The notes under the pieces are model-generated. The model made no database searches, had not been told where the DNA came from, and saw only the letters and a list, made by a program, of their open reading frames with translations. A stretch of DNA of 64,000 bases from positions 62,001-126,000 of the forward strand of contig NZ_JAFBDH010000003.1 of the NCBI RefSeq assembly GCF_016908115.1, read 5' to 3'. Positions 25,501-34,839 of this stretch are shown here, in pieces; within the stretch, counting starts at the first letter, position 1; each line of letters opens with the position of its first letter. The DNA is from Peptoniphilus gorbachii. GTDB lineage: Bacteria > Bacillota > Clostridia > Tissierellales > Peptoniphilaceae. Both the position numbers and the translations under genes were made by a program.

Positions 25501-26865
25501 TTAAACTTCTTTTGTCCAGTCTGCCTTTATTGTGTATCCTATCATTAAGATGGCTCCAATAGTCCAGGAGATTGGATAGAGAAGATAGACATTTTCTATG
25601 GTGTTATAATGTGGGATTACAAATTTTGCTGCCAGAATCCTAAATACGCAAAGGGATAAAATCATTATTAGCATTGGTGGAACTGTCCTTCCTGTGCCTC
25701 TCACTGTGCCTGCAAGGGAGTGCATAATGGCAAGTAAAAAGTAGAAGGGACAGAAAAATTTCGTGGCGAGAACGCCTGCTGCTATTACGTCTGGTTCCTT
25801 TGTGAAAAGCGCTATAACCTTGGGTGCAAAGTTATAAAGCATGGTGCCAGAAATTATTGTGTATATTATTGTCATAAAAAGAGTAGTCCACATTCCTTTT
25901 TTGACCCTATCGATTTTTCCTGCGCCATAGTTTTGTCCTGCGAAAGTGGTTATAGCAAGGCTTAAACTTAGGACTGGCAAGATGTTAAAGCCGTCGATTT
26001 TTATAAAGGCACCAAAGCCTGCCATAGGCATTGCACCAAAAACATTTACGCTAGACTGCATTATTACATTGGATAGGGATATTACTGTGCCTTGAATTGC
26101 TGTAGGTATGCCAACTTTGATTATGCGAATAGACATATCCTTATGAATTTTTATTTTCTTTAAGCTAACTTTATAAATTTCAGGAACCCTAAGTAAAAAT
26201 AAGAGGGCAAGTAGGGCTGAAATAAATTGGCTGATGTTTGTAGCTATGGCTGCACCTCTTACGCCCATGCCAAGATATTTTATAAAAATAAAATCCAGGA
26301 CAACATTTGTAAAGGATGCTATAGAAAGATACAAAAGGGACCTCTTGGAATTTCCCACAGCATTTAAAATGCCTGCCTCCATATTGTAGATGACATTAAA
26401 AATTAGTCCTAGAGAAAAAACTCTAAGGTATTCTATAGACTCAGGCATGACTTCAATTGGAGTCTGCATCTTTTCCAAAAGCCATGGGGCAAAGACATAG
26501 CCCATGATAGAAATCACAAGTCCTAGTACAAGGGCAAGAGCCATAGAAGTGTGGATGGAGACTCTAACATCTTTTCTCGCATTTGATCCTAAAGATTGGG
26601 CAACTATTATGCCAGAACCAACAGCTATACCTTGAGCAAAGGATATAAGTAAGTTTATTAGTGCTGTGCTTGATCCAACTGCTGCCAAGGCACTACTTCC
26701 CACAAAATTCCCAACTATCATTGAGTCAATGGTGTTATAGGTTTGTTGAAGAAGATTTCCTAGTATGAGGGGAATGGAGAAGATGAGAATTGTCTTCCAA
26801 ATACTTCCACTTGTCATTAAATTTTTTTCGAGATTAGATATTTCTTTATCCTTCAATTTAATCAT
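25501..26865 (-). CDS. MATE-family multidrug efflux pump
   Basis: Twelve-helix cation-coupled exporter of the MatE family, about 454 residues. The NorM/DinF-type opening IPLILGNLLQQTYNTIDSMIVGNFVG and the internal repeat in the second half (GIPTAIQGTVISLSNVIMQ) are clear. The start is uncertain: ATG 26865 is the most natural, but a TATAAT lies only a few bases upstream and no good ribosome-binding site is seen. The gene converges on trxB and diverges from hydE. The substrate is unknown. Confidence 0.9.
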   Translation of the reverse strand: MIKLKDKEISNLEKNLMTSGSIWKTILIFSIPLILGNLLQQTYNTIDSMIVGNFVGSSALAAVGSSTALINLLISFAQGIAVGSGIIVAQSLGSNARKDVRVSIHTSMALALVLGLVISIMGYVFAPWLLEKMQTPIEVMPESIEYLRVFSLGLIFNVIYNMEAGILNAVGNSKRSLLYLSIASFTNVVLDFIFIKYLGMGVRGAAIATNISQFISALLALLFLLRVPEIYKVSLKKIKIHKDMSIRIIKVGIPTAIQGTVISLSNVIMQSSVNVFGAMPMAGFGAFIKIDGFNILPVLSLSLAITTFAGQNYGAGKIDRVKKGMWTTLFMTIIYTIISGTMLYNFAPKVIALFTKEPDVIAAGVLATKFFCPFYFLLAIMHSLAGTVRGTGRTVPPMLIMILSLCVFRILAAKFVIPHYNTIENVYLLYPISWTIGAILMIGYTIKADWTKEV

Positions 26866-26981
26866 TCCATTATATTTAAAATTTATTTTTCTAAAAAATT
26901 TTATCACGAATAAATAATATTGTACTTTAAAAGTAAAAAAATTACAAAATTCTATAAATTCAAAAGGCTTTTCTCTATCAC

Positions 26982-27009
26982 TTGATAATTAATTTATAAG
27001 TATTATAAT
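26982..27009 (+). promoter_or_regulatory. Promoter of hydE-hydF
   Basis: TTGATA (26982-26987), 16-bp spacer, TATAAT (27004-27009). Confidence 0.75.
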
Positions 27010-27043
27010 AGATTGTGAACTTTTTAACTAAGATTGGATATGT

Positions 27044-28093
27044 ATGAATAAAATTAAAGATATTTGTGAAAAATTTTATAAAAGTAAAAAAATTTCCTTT
27101 GAAGATTTTAAATTCTTAATGGACTTAAATGAAAAAGATGCTGAAGAACTTTATTCTTTTGCGAGAAAATTGGCTGTAAAAAATTTTGGCAAGGAAATTT
27201 ATATAAGAGGTCTAATTGAGATTAGCACTTATTGTAAAAATAATTGTTATTACTGTGGACTTAGAAATGCAAATAAAAATGCCAAGAGGGTAAGACTTTC
27301 TAAAGATGAAATTTTAGAACTAGCAGAACATTCTGTAAATCTTGGAATTAAGACAATTGTTATGCAAGGTGGAGAAGATGATTTTTATTATTTAGAATAT
27401 TTAAAAGAAATTTTAAGGGAAATAAAAGAAAAATTTAAGGATGTTGCCATTACTCTTTCTCTTGGAGAGAGAGATTTTAAGGATTTTGAAGTCCTAAAAA
27501 ATATTGGAGCAGATAGGTATCTCTTGCGTCACGAAACTTTTTCTAAAAGTCATTATGAAAGGCTTCATCCATCTTCAATGAGCTTTGAAAATAGAATTAA
27601 CTCAATTTATAAATTGAAGGAATTGGGTTTTCAAACTGGCTGTGGAATGATGATTGGATCTCCCTTCCAAAATATGAGAAATTTATATGATGACTTAAAT
27701 TTCATTTTAAAGCTTAAACCTCAAATGGTTGGCATAGGTCCCTTTATACCTCAACATGATACTCCCTTTAGAGATTTTGAGAGGGGAAAGTTAGAAGACG
27801 TTTTAAAAATTTTATCAATCGTAAGAATTGCAGACGAAAAATTACTTTTACCTGCCACAACTGCCCTAGGAAGCATTGACGATTTTGGACGAGAAAAGGG
27901 AATTCTTGCAGGTGCAAATGTCCTTATGCCCAATGTTGGTGCAGAAAAACTAAGGAAAAATTATAAATTATATGACAATAAAATTGGAACGCAAGTTGAA
28001 AACTCTGACGATTTTAAGGGTTTAGAGGAAAAGTTAAATAAGATTTTTTATAAAATTTCTTCTGAAAGAGGAGACTATAATAAAGAAAGGTAG
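27044..28093 (+). CDS. hydE: [FeFe] hydrogenase H-cluster radical SAM maturase HydE
   Basis: Radical SAM enzyme needed to assemble the 2Fe subcluster of [FeFe] hydrogenase. The [4Fe-4S] motif is C64-x3-C68-x2-C71 (in YCKNNCYYCG), followed by VMQGGED and CGMMIGSPFQ, typical of HydE and related BioB-like barrels. Length is 349 residues. It is followed 6 bp later by hydF. HydG, the third essential maturase, is not in the window. The partner hydrogenase is encoded about 10 kb away. Confidence 0.93.
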   Translation: MNKIKDICEKFYKSKKISFEDFKFLMDLNEKDAEELYSFARKLAVKNFGKEIYIRGLIEISTYCKNNCYYCGLRNANKNAKRVRLSKDEILELAEHSVNLGIKTIVMQGGEDDFYYLEYLKEILREIKEKFKDVAITLSLGERDFKDFEVLKNIGADRYLLRHETFSKSHYERLHPSSMSFENRINSIYKLKELGFQTGCGMMIGSPFQNMRNLYDDLNFILKLKPQMVGIGPFIPQHDTPFRDFERGKLEDVLKILSIVRIADEKLLLPATTALGSIDDFGREKGILAGANVLMPNVGAEKLRKNYKLYDNKIGTQVENSDDFKGLEEKLNKIFYKISSERGDYNKER

Positions 28094-28099
28094 ATTTTA

Positions 28100-29275
28100 A
28101 TGGAGCTTAATAAGACAAATTCTGGAAATAGAATTCACATTGGATTTTTTGGAAAAGTAAATGCAGGAAAGAGTTCTATTATTAATGCCTTTGCAAAACG
28201 TGATATATCCATTGTGTCTGATAAAAAAGGAACTACAACAGACCCAGTTTATAAGTCAATGGAAATAAAATCCTTAGGACCTTGCCTTTTAATGGACACG
28301 CCAGGAATAACAGATGATACTGAACTTGGAGAAAAAAGATTAAAGAGAACTGAAGAAGTAATTTTAAAAACAGATATTGCAGTTGTAGTTGTATCTGACA
28401 GAGATACATCAAGTGAAAAAGAATTGATAAAAAAATTTAAGGAGACTCCAGTTCTTGTTCTAATAAATAAAATAGACGAGTTATCTAAAGAGGATATAAA
28501 AAAAATTAGAGATGATTTTTCTGCCTTTAAAGTTGTGGAAGTTTCTGCAATAAAAAATCAAGGCTTTGATATTTTTTTAGAAGAGCTTTTAAAATTTAAA
28601 CCAAAAAAAGAGGAAAAACTTTTTGATGGTTTAGTTGAAAAGAAAGATTTAGTTTTGCTTGTCATTCCTCAAGATATTGCCGCTCCAAAAAATAGATTGA
28701 TTTTGCCACAAGTGCAAGCAATACGTGAGCTTTTAGATAAAAATGCAATGGTCATGATGGTAAAGCTAGAGGAACTGTCAGATATCCTTTTAATTTTAAA
28801 TAAAAAGCCGAATTTAATTGTTGCCGACTCCTCAGTTTTTTTAGAGGTTTATGAAAAAAAACCAGCTGATGTTAAACTCACTTCCTTTTCTGTTTTATTT
28901 GCCAAGTTAAAGGGCGATATTGATGAATACATGAGGGGAGTAGAAGCGCTTAAAAAATTAAATGAAAATTCAAAAATTTTAATTGCTGAATGTTGCACTC
29001 ATGCTCCAGCAGAAGAAGATATTGGAAGAATAAAAATTCCTAATATGATTAGAAAAAAAGTAGGGGAAAATTTAAAAGTTGATGTTAATAGTGGGTCAGC
29101 CTTCCCAGAAAATATTTCTGACTACGATCTTATTATTCAATGTGGCGGCTGTATGTTAAATTCAAAAAATATAAAAAATAGAATAAATACTGCCCAAGAA
29201 AAAAGTATCCCAATTACAAATTATGGCATTGTCATAGCCTATTTCAAAGGGATACTTGATAAAATTGATTTTTAA
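28100..29275 (+). CDS. hydF: [FeFe] hydrogenase maturation GTPase/scaffold HydF
   Basis: GTPase scaffold on which the 2Fe precursor is built before transfer to hydrogenase. It has a TrmE-like GTPase domain with P-loop GKVNAGKSS, G2 GTTTDP, G3 DTPG and G4 NKID in the first 170 residues, then a dimerisation domain. The [4Fe-4S] ligands are in the C-terminal domain, C298-T-H300 and C348-G-G-C351. It is 391 residues. Its promoter is shared with hydE, and a terminator follows directly. Confidence 0.95.
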   Translation: MELNKTNSGNRIHIGFFGKVNAGKSSIINAFAKRDISIVSDKKGTTTDPVYKSMEIKSLGPCLLMDTPGITDDTELGEKRLKRTEEVILKTDIAVVVVSDRDTSSEKELIKKFKETPVLVLINKIDELSKEDIKKIRDDFSAFKVVEVSAIKNQGFDIFLEELLKFKPKKEEKLFDGLVEKKDLVLLVIPQDIAAPKNRLILPQVQAIRELLDKNAMVMMVKLEELSDILLILNKKPNLIVADSSVFLEVYEKKPADVKLTSFSVLFAKLKGDIDEYMRGVEALKKLNENSKILIAECCTHAPAEEDIGRIKIPNMIRKKVGENLKVDVNSGSAFPENISDYDLIIQCGGCMLNSKNIKNRINTAQEKSIPITNYGIVIAYFKGILDKIDF

Positions 29276-29280
29276 AATTT

Positions 29281-29304
29281 GCTGTGGAGACACAGCTTTT
29301 TTTT
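29281..29304 (+). terminator. Terminator of hydEF
   Basis: GCTGTG / CACAGC stem with GAGA tetraloop followed by eight T. Confidence 0.88.
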
Positions 29305-29326
29305 ATTGTATTTTTATTGCGAATTT

Positions 29327-30409
29327 TTAAGCTTGGACTATTTTTAAATCCTTTGACACCTTATTTAGAACTTCGCAACCATCTTCTGTTATTAATACAA
29401 GATCTTCTATACGAACGCCAATACCTTCGTCTAAAAGATAAATTCCTGGTTCAACTGAAAAAATTTGTCCAACTTCAATTTCACTGTCATTAACTGAAGA
29501 AACATCGCCTGCTTCATGACATTCAAGTCCAATAGAGTGGCCAGTTCTGTGAGTGAAATATTTTCCGTAACCCTTTTCTTCAATGTAAGATCTTGCAGCC
29601 TTATCAACATCAGACATCTTATTGCCAGGTTTTGCTGCTGCAATGCCACGAAGATTAGCTTCCTTTACGATTTCGTAAATTTCTCTTGCTCTTTCACTTG
29701 CTTCGCCAATAAAAACTGTACGAGTCATGTCTGATGCATAATTTTTATACATTCCACCAATATCAAGAACAACACAATTGCCTAATTTTCCACAAGTGTC
29801 GTCTGTAGAATGATGAGGATCTGCAGCTGATCTTCCATAAGCTGTAATAGGTTCAAAGGAAACTTCTTCAACACCGTGAGCCTTGTAAATTTCCTTTAAT
29901 TTAGCACTTAGTTCTTTTTCGTTAAGTCCCTTTATAACCCAAGGTATAATTTCTTCCATAACTGCATCATTTATAGCAGAAGATTCACGCATTAAATTTT
30001 TTTCTTCTTCATCTTTAACACGTCTTACTGCGTCTACAATATCTGATCCGTTGATGTATTTTTTGTCAGGGAAAATTTCTTGAAGTCTAAGCAAAAATTT
30101 TGCAGGCCAAAATTTATCAATGCCAATGACTTCATCTTCCTTAATGTATTTTGAAAGTTTTTCAATGCCATCTTCCACATCGTTATACCAAATCAAGTCG
30201 GCAGCAATATCTTTATCTTGTGGAAAAAGTTCATTTATAAGAAGTTTTAAGTCGCCATCTTTATGAAGGTAAAGAGCAAGAGCTCTTTCGCCAGGTTCAA
30301 TTTTTATATCCAATAGATAAAAAATTGCATAAGGATCACTGATTATCAAGTGAGCTAAATTATTTTCTTTCATTTTTTTAATAAGTCTATCAATTCTATT
30401 TTTGTGCAT
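29327..30409 (-). CDS. M24 metallopeptidase (Xaa-Pro dipeptidase/aminopeptidase family)
   Basis: Cytosolic pita-bread peptidase, 360 residues, that probably cleaves X-Pro bonds. There is an N-terminal creatinase-like domain (about 130 residues), then the metal site: two Asp in VVLDIGGMYKNYASDMTR, His in HRTGHSIGLECHE, Glu in SVEPGIYL and Glu in VRIEDLVLI. The ATG has GGAGGA upstream. It is useful for peptide fermentation. It converges on hydF. Confidence 0.93.
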   Translation of the reverse strand: MHKNRIDRLIKKMKENNLAHLIISDPYAIFYLLDIKIEPGERALALYLHKDGDLKLLINELFPQDKDIAADLIWYNDVEDGIEKLSKYIKEDEVIGIDKFWPAKFLLRLQEIFPDKKYINGSDIVDAVRRVKDEEEKNLMRESSAINDAVMEEIIPWVIKGLNEKELSAKLKEIYKAHGVEEVSFEPITAYGRSAADPHHSTDDTCGKLGNCVVLDIGGMYKNYASDMTRTVFIGEASERAREIYEIVKEANLRGIAAAKPGNKMSDVDKAARSYIEEKGYGKYFTHRTGHSIGLECHEAGDVSSVNDSEIEVGQIFSVEPGIYLLDEGIGVRIEDLVLITEDGCEVLNKVSKDLKIVQA

Positions 30410-30478
30410 AATATATCCTCCATTCTTTTTTAAAATATATCACAAAATTTCCACAATATCCATTAAGTAAAATACAAT

Positions 30479-30504
30479 AAAAAATCTGTGGTTTCCCACA
30501 GATT
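30479..30504 (-). terminator. Terminator of the MltG-like gene
   Basis: Minus strand AATCTGTGG / CCACAGATT (9 bp, 4-base loop) then six T. The stop codon of the gene lies in the first arm. Confidence 0.85.
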
Positions 30505-31198
30505 ATTTTTGTGCAAGTGATTTAATTATGTTTGAAACTTTTGATGGCATAAGTATTTCATGACTGCCAGCTGCAAATTTTGTTACGCCAAGCTTATTAC
30601 ATTCATCTACAAAGGCTTGCGTTGACTTAATTGCACCATTTTCCATTAAAGTATTTGCTACATCAGCTGGACTTGCCCCTTCGCTAATATTTATGCTGTA
30701 ACTTTCAAGACTTGTGTTAGAAACTATAGCAAGAACTTCTCTTACAGTAAGTTCTTTGCTAAGATCATAAGCTCCAGGAACAATTTTATTTCCAATTTGC
30801 ATATCATCTACTAATGCATTGTAAGCATTTAAATCTTTTATTAAGCCCTCTGACATTAAAATTTCACCAAGACCTTGGGCGTTTGTGCCTTCTGGAATTG
30901 TAATTTTAGCTGTTGCTTTTTCTACTTCTTGATTTTCTTTCTCTTCTTTTTCGTCAACTACTACAATTGGCTTAACATATTTTTCTTCTTTAAGACCAGC
31001 TAAGACTAAAATTTCGTCTGTAGTTTTTCTAAATTCATCAACTATACCTATTTCAACTTTGCGACTTGAAATTGAATTTAGATAAAGAGAGTCAATTCTC
31101 CACTTGATTACAAAAACCAAAAATAGGAAAAATAAAATTGACAACAAAACTTGCAAAAATTTAATTAAAAAGAGCTTGCCTCTACTAAAATTTTTCAA
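30503..31198 (-). CDS. Membrane-anchored YceG/MltG-like protein without catalytic domain
   Basis: 231 residues from a TTG start at 31198, which has AAGAGG 6 bp upstream; a longer reading would run back through the divergent pseudouridine synthase gene. One N-terminal transmembrane helix (LIKFLQVLLSILFFLFLVFVI) is followed by a linker rich in Glu/Lys and two repeats like the LysM-like N-terminal module of MltG (ITIPEGTNAQGLGEILMSEGLI and INISEGASPADVANTLMENGAI). The catalytic YceG domain with its essential Glu is missing. It could bind peptidoglycan or modulate a synthase complex; function unknown. Confidence 0.75.
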   Translation of the reverse strand: MKNFSRGKLFLIKFLQVLLSILFFLFLVFVIKWRIDSLYLNSISSRKVEIGIVDEFRKTTDEILVLAGLKEEKYVKPIVVVDEKEEKENQEVEKATAKITIPEGTNAQGLGEILMSEGLIKDLNAYNALVDDMQIGNKIVPGAYDLSKELTVREVLAIVSNTSLESYSINISEGASPADVANTLMENGAIKSTQAFVDECNKLGVTKFAAGSHEILMPSKVSNIIKSLAQK

Positions 31199-31271
31199 AA
31201 TAAACCTCTTTTCATCATGTTTTGATATAATTATAACAGCAAAGTTAAAAAATGAAAAGTTTGGAGATATT

Positions 31272-32264
31272 ATGCGAGAAATTACTGTAAATAAAAACGA
31301 CCATGGCAGAAGGCTTGATAGATTTCTTAAAATATATTTTGAAAAAGCACCACTGTCCTTTATATATAAAAATTTGAGAAAGAAAAATATCACTGTCAAT
31401 GGAAAAAAGGCAAAACCCGAAGATATTATCAAAGAGGGAGATAAAATAAAATTATTTTTGGCAGAAGATACAATAAATAAATTTAAAAAGGAAATTAAAA
31501 AATCAAAAAATTCAAAACTACCTGATATTTTATATGAAGATGAGGATATAATTCTTGTAAAAAAACCTGTTAATATGCTGACACACAACGACAGCAAGTC
31601 CTATCAAGACAATGCCCTTGACAGAATGGTTGACTATTTAATTGCAAAAAAAGACTATAATCCAAGGCTTGAAAAATCCTTTAGACCTGCCTTTGTAAAT
31701 AGGCTTGATAGAAATACTTCAGGAATTTTAATAGGGGCAAAAAATTTAAAAAGCCTACAAATTTTAAATGAAGCCATAAAAAATCGCGAGATAAAAAAAT
31801 ATTATGTGACAATTGTTGCTGGAAAGGTTAATAAAGATTTTGATGTCTTTATAAATTTAGTAAAAGGCAAAAATAATGTCATGAAAAAATCTGATGAAAA
31901 TAAGGAAGGAAAAAGGTCAATAACAAAATTTCATCTCTTAAAAAATAAGGGCGACTACTCCCTTCTTTCTGTAAATTTAATAACTGGAAGAACCCACCAA
32001 ATTAGGGCATCCTTAAAGGAAAAAAATCTATTTATAATTGGAGATAGAAAGTATGGATTAGAAAAGGTAAATAAAATTTTTAGAGAAAAGGGTCTTGACA
32101 GCCAATTTTTACACAATTATTTAATAACTTTTGAAAGTGATAAGCTTAAAAATTTAAAGGGGAAAAAATTTATTTATCTTCCAGGGAAAAAAATGACAAA
32201 TATAGCAGAAGAAATTTTTGATGTAAATTTAGGTGATTTATTAAATGAAAAAAATAATTTTTAG
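31272..32264 (+). CDS. RluA/RluD-family pseudouridine synthase with S4 domain
   Basis: rRNA pseudouridine synthase of 330 residues. An N-terminal S4 RNA-binding domain (residues about 12-75, RRLDRFLKIYF, NITVNGKKAK) precedes the catalytic domain with the active Asp in VNRLDRNTSGILI, the ILYEDEDIILVKKP segment and TGRTHQIRASL. The start is ATG 31272 with TTGGAGAT upstream; the frame is open back to 31104, but that would overlap the opposing gene's promoter. The target position in rRNA cannot be told. It overlaps the AddB-like gene by 20 bp. Confidence 0.92.
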   Translation: MREITVNKNDHGRRLDRFLKIYFEKAPLSFIYKNLRKKNITVNGKKAKPEDIIKEGDKIKLFLAEDTINKFKKEIKKSKNSKLPDILYEDEDIILVKKPVNMLTHNDSKSYQDNALDRMVDYLIAKKDYNPRLEKSFRPAFVNRLDRNTSGILIGAKNLKSLQILNEAIKNREIKKYYVTIVAGKVNKDFDVFINLVKGKNNVMKKSDENKEGKRSITKFHLLKNKGDYSLLSVNLITGRTHQIRASLKEKNLFIIGDRKYGLEKVNKIFREKGLDSQFLHNYLITFESDKLKNLKGKKFIYLPGKKMTNIAEEIFDVNLGDLLNEKNNF

Positions 32265-34839
32265 AAATCCAAGAGAAGATTTAGATTTTAAAAATTTAAA
32301 GGGCGAGAATACTTTACTTATCTTGCCCTCACAAGCTTCAATAAATTTTTACATAAGAAATATGCTAAAAAAAGGAATAGACATTACCAAGACAAATTTT
32401 GATAGCTTTGACGGAATAGGTAAAAAAATTAGAAATAAAATGCCTGATCCAATTTTAAAGTACATAATTCTATCAAGGATTTTAAAGGAAAATTTTGAAA
32501 ATATGGAAATTTTTCCAGAAACTGTAGATATAGTATTGGATTTTTTTGAGGATATTTGTGAAAACAATTTGGAAAGTAGGGACCTACTAGAGAATAATGG
32601 TGAGATTTTTAAGGCTCTTGGAGAGGCCTTTGAAATTTACAGAGATTATTTTTATAAGAAGGGGTATGACATTTACGGAAGACCAAAGGAATTTTCTGTG
32701 GAAAATATTTCCTATGATAGCATTATAATTTCTGGATTTTTGGAATTTAGACAAAAGGAAAAAGAAATTATTAAAAAACTCTCAAAAATTGATGACAAAA
32801 ATATTTACATTGACCTGCCCTTTAATTTTATGGAGTCTGATTTAATTTTTTCAACAATAAAAAATTTAGAGGAAGATGGCTTTATTTTAGAGGACAGAGG
32901 ATTTTTAGCTTATAAGGATTATTTAAAAAATAAGCCTATAAAAATTATTTCTTCTAAAAATGATTTTTATAATTTATTTTTCTCCCAGCTAAAAATTCTA
33001 TTAAAGGATAAAAAAAATGAAGATATTGAAATTTTAACTGGATCAAAAAAGCTTGCAGAGAAAATAAAATCAAGAGAAAACTTTGAAGGCTTAGATTTTA
33101 ATCTAGCTAAAAGCGAAAATTCTCTACTAAAAAGTGAATTTATTATTTTAATGGATTATTTTTTAAATAAAAATAAAGAGAACTCCTTAAAAAGACTTAG
33201 ACTATCTTATTTTCCAATAGAGGTAGATGAAATTTCACTAGAAGTGGCTCTTATGGCCTATGATTTTAAGGAAATTTATGAAATAGACTTTTCAAAAATA
33301 AAAAGTCTTGAAATAAAATCAGACTCTGTAGAAAACTTTTTAAGGGGAGTGGACTTTTTAAAAAATGAAGAAATAAAAGAGAAGGCTGACTTAAATTATT
33401 ATTTTGAGTTTTTTGAAAAATATTTAGCTTTTGCAAGAGAAAGAGTCCAAGAAAAAGTTAAAGAAAATCCTGAAAGCTTGGCATTAAGGGACCTAAGATT
33501 TATAGAAAAAATGGAAGAAAACTTTTTGAAAATGAAAAAACTTTCTTCAATTTATAAAGAAATTTCCCTATTTGAGTTTATACTTATTTGCAAAAAATAT
33601 ATTGAAAAATCAAAAGTAGATGATGTGCAAAATTTAGATGCAATAGAAATTGCAAATTATGCCTCCAATTATTATAGGGAATTTAAGGATCTCATTTTAA
33701 TTGGTCTTGATCAGAACTTTGAAAAAAGTAGTAAAAATAATTTTATTTATTCAAGAGAATCTGAAGAAGATATGAAAAAAATCGGTCTTATAAAGGATAA
33801 TTTTGAAAGGGACTATATTTATTTAATTTACGATTTAATTATGTCAGAGGAAATTTTTATTTTAATAGAGGATTATGAAAAGGGTCTTTCAAAACTTTTA
33901 AACAAATTGACTTACGATCTTGACTTAAAAATAGAAGAGCATGAAAAAATTTATTGGACTTCAAGAGTAGATCTTGACCATGAAAGCTTTAACTTAGATT
34001 ACAATATGACTTCAGAGGATTTAAGTGGAGTTAATAAAAAAATTAGAGACAGAAATTATTCTGTTACAGATTTTGACATCTTAAAGGATTGTCCAAGGAG
34101 ATTTCTCTTTGAGAGAGTTTATAAAATTGAAGAGTTGCAAAAAGAATATGAGGATAAATATTATATTAAGATGGGTGACAAATATCATCATATTTTGGAG
34201 AAGTATTTTAAAAGAGAAAGTGCTTTAAATATAGAAACTCTAAAGAAATTAATTCTTGAAGAAGAAAATCTAGGCGATTATGAAAATTTATCCTTCCTTG
34301 AAAAAATTTCTGTTATAAATAGCTTTAATACCTTGAAAAATTACATCGAAAAGGATTTGGAAGAGCAAAAAAAATATGGCTTCATGCCGGAATATTTTGA
34401 AGAAGGATTTTTAATGGATGTAAGGGGACTAAAAATAAAGGGTAGAATTGACAGGATTGATGCCTTAGGAGATAAAGAAATTTTAATTGACTACAAGAGG
34501 TCAAAGGGAAGAACAAAAAAGGAAATTGAAGATTTAAAATCTTTTCAAATGCCACTTTATGCTATAGCAAGAAGAAAAATGGGTAAGAAAATTGCAATGG
34601 CAAGTTATGGATCTATAAAAAAGGCAGAACTTGATACTGTTATAAAAAATTCTGATATTTTGCCAAAAGATGACAGTAAGAAATATTATTTTTCAGAGGA
34701 AGAATTAAGTGAACTGCTAAAAAAAGTTGAAGAAGAGATAATTTATATGACAAATAGCATTACTTCTGGAGACTATAATTCTACATGTAGCTGTGATAAG
34801 TGTGATTACAAAGAAATTTGTGAAAATAAGGAGATTTAA
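32245..34839 (+). CDS. AddB-like PD-(D/E)XK nuclease / inactive helicase
   Basis: 864 residues. The C-terminal third is an AddB/RecB-type nuclease: YSVTDFDILKDCPRRFLFE (first cluster cysteine), KMGDKYHHILE, GRIDRIDALGDKEILIDYKRSKG (catalytic Asp and ExK-like DYK) and the last cysteines in CSCDKCDYKEIC, so a [4Fe-4S]-stapled nuclease. The N-terminal two thirds is poorly conserved, with no visible Walker A, and is shorter than in classical AddB (over 1100 residues). AddA is not adjacent; the next gene is a folate enzyme. It is co-transcribed with the upstream pseudouridine synthase. Confidence 0.8.
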   Translation: MKKIIFRNPREDLDFKNLKGENTLLILPSQASINFYIRNMLKKGIDITKTNFDSFDGIGKKIRNKMPDPILKYIILSRILKENFENMEIFPETVDIVLDFFEDICENNLESRDLLENNGEIFKALGEAFEIYRDYFYKKGYDIYGRPKEFSVENISYDSIIISGFLEFRQKEKEIIKKLSKIDDKNIYIDLPFNFMESDLIFSTIKNLEEDGFILEDRGFLAYKDYLKNKPIKIISSKNDFYNLFFSQLKILLKDKKNEDIEILTGSKKLAEKIKSRENFEGLDFNLAKSENSLLKSEFIILMDYFLNKNKENSLKRLRLSYFPIEVDEISLEVALMAYDFKEIYEIDFSKIKSLEIKSDSVENFLRGVDFLKNEEIKEKADLNYYFEFFEKYLAFARERVQEKVKENPESLALRDLRFIEKMEENFLKMKKLSSIYKEISLFEFILICKKYIEKSKVDDVQNLDAIEIANYASNYYREFKDLILIGLDQNFEKSSKNNFIYSRESEEDMKKIGLIKDNFERDYIYLIYDLIMSEEIFILIEDYEKGLSKLLNKLTYDLDLKIEEHEKIYWTSRVDLDHESFNLDYNMTSEDLSGVNKKIRDRNYSVTDFDILKDCPRRFLFERVYKIEELQKEYEDKYYIKMGDKYHHILEKYFKRESALNIETLKKLILEEENLGDYENLSFLEKISVINSFNTLKNYIEKDLEEQKKYGFMPEYFEEGFLMDVRGLKIKGRIDRIDALGDKEILIDYKRSKGRTKKEIEDLKSFQMPLYAIARRKMGKKIAMASYGSIKKAELDTVIKNSDILPKDDSKKYYFSEEELSELLKKVEEEIIYMTNSITSGDYNSTCSCDKCDYKEICENKEI

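Noticed and set aside
31199-31597. N-terminal extension of the MltG-like gene to 31597
   Set aside because: It would run through the start and promoter of the divergent pseudouridine synthase gene; a TTG with AAGAGG at 31198 fits better.
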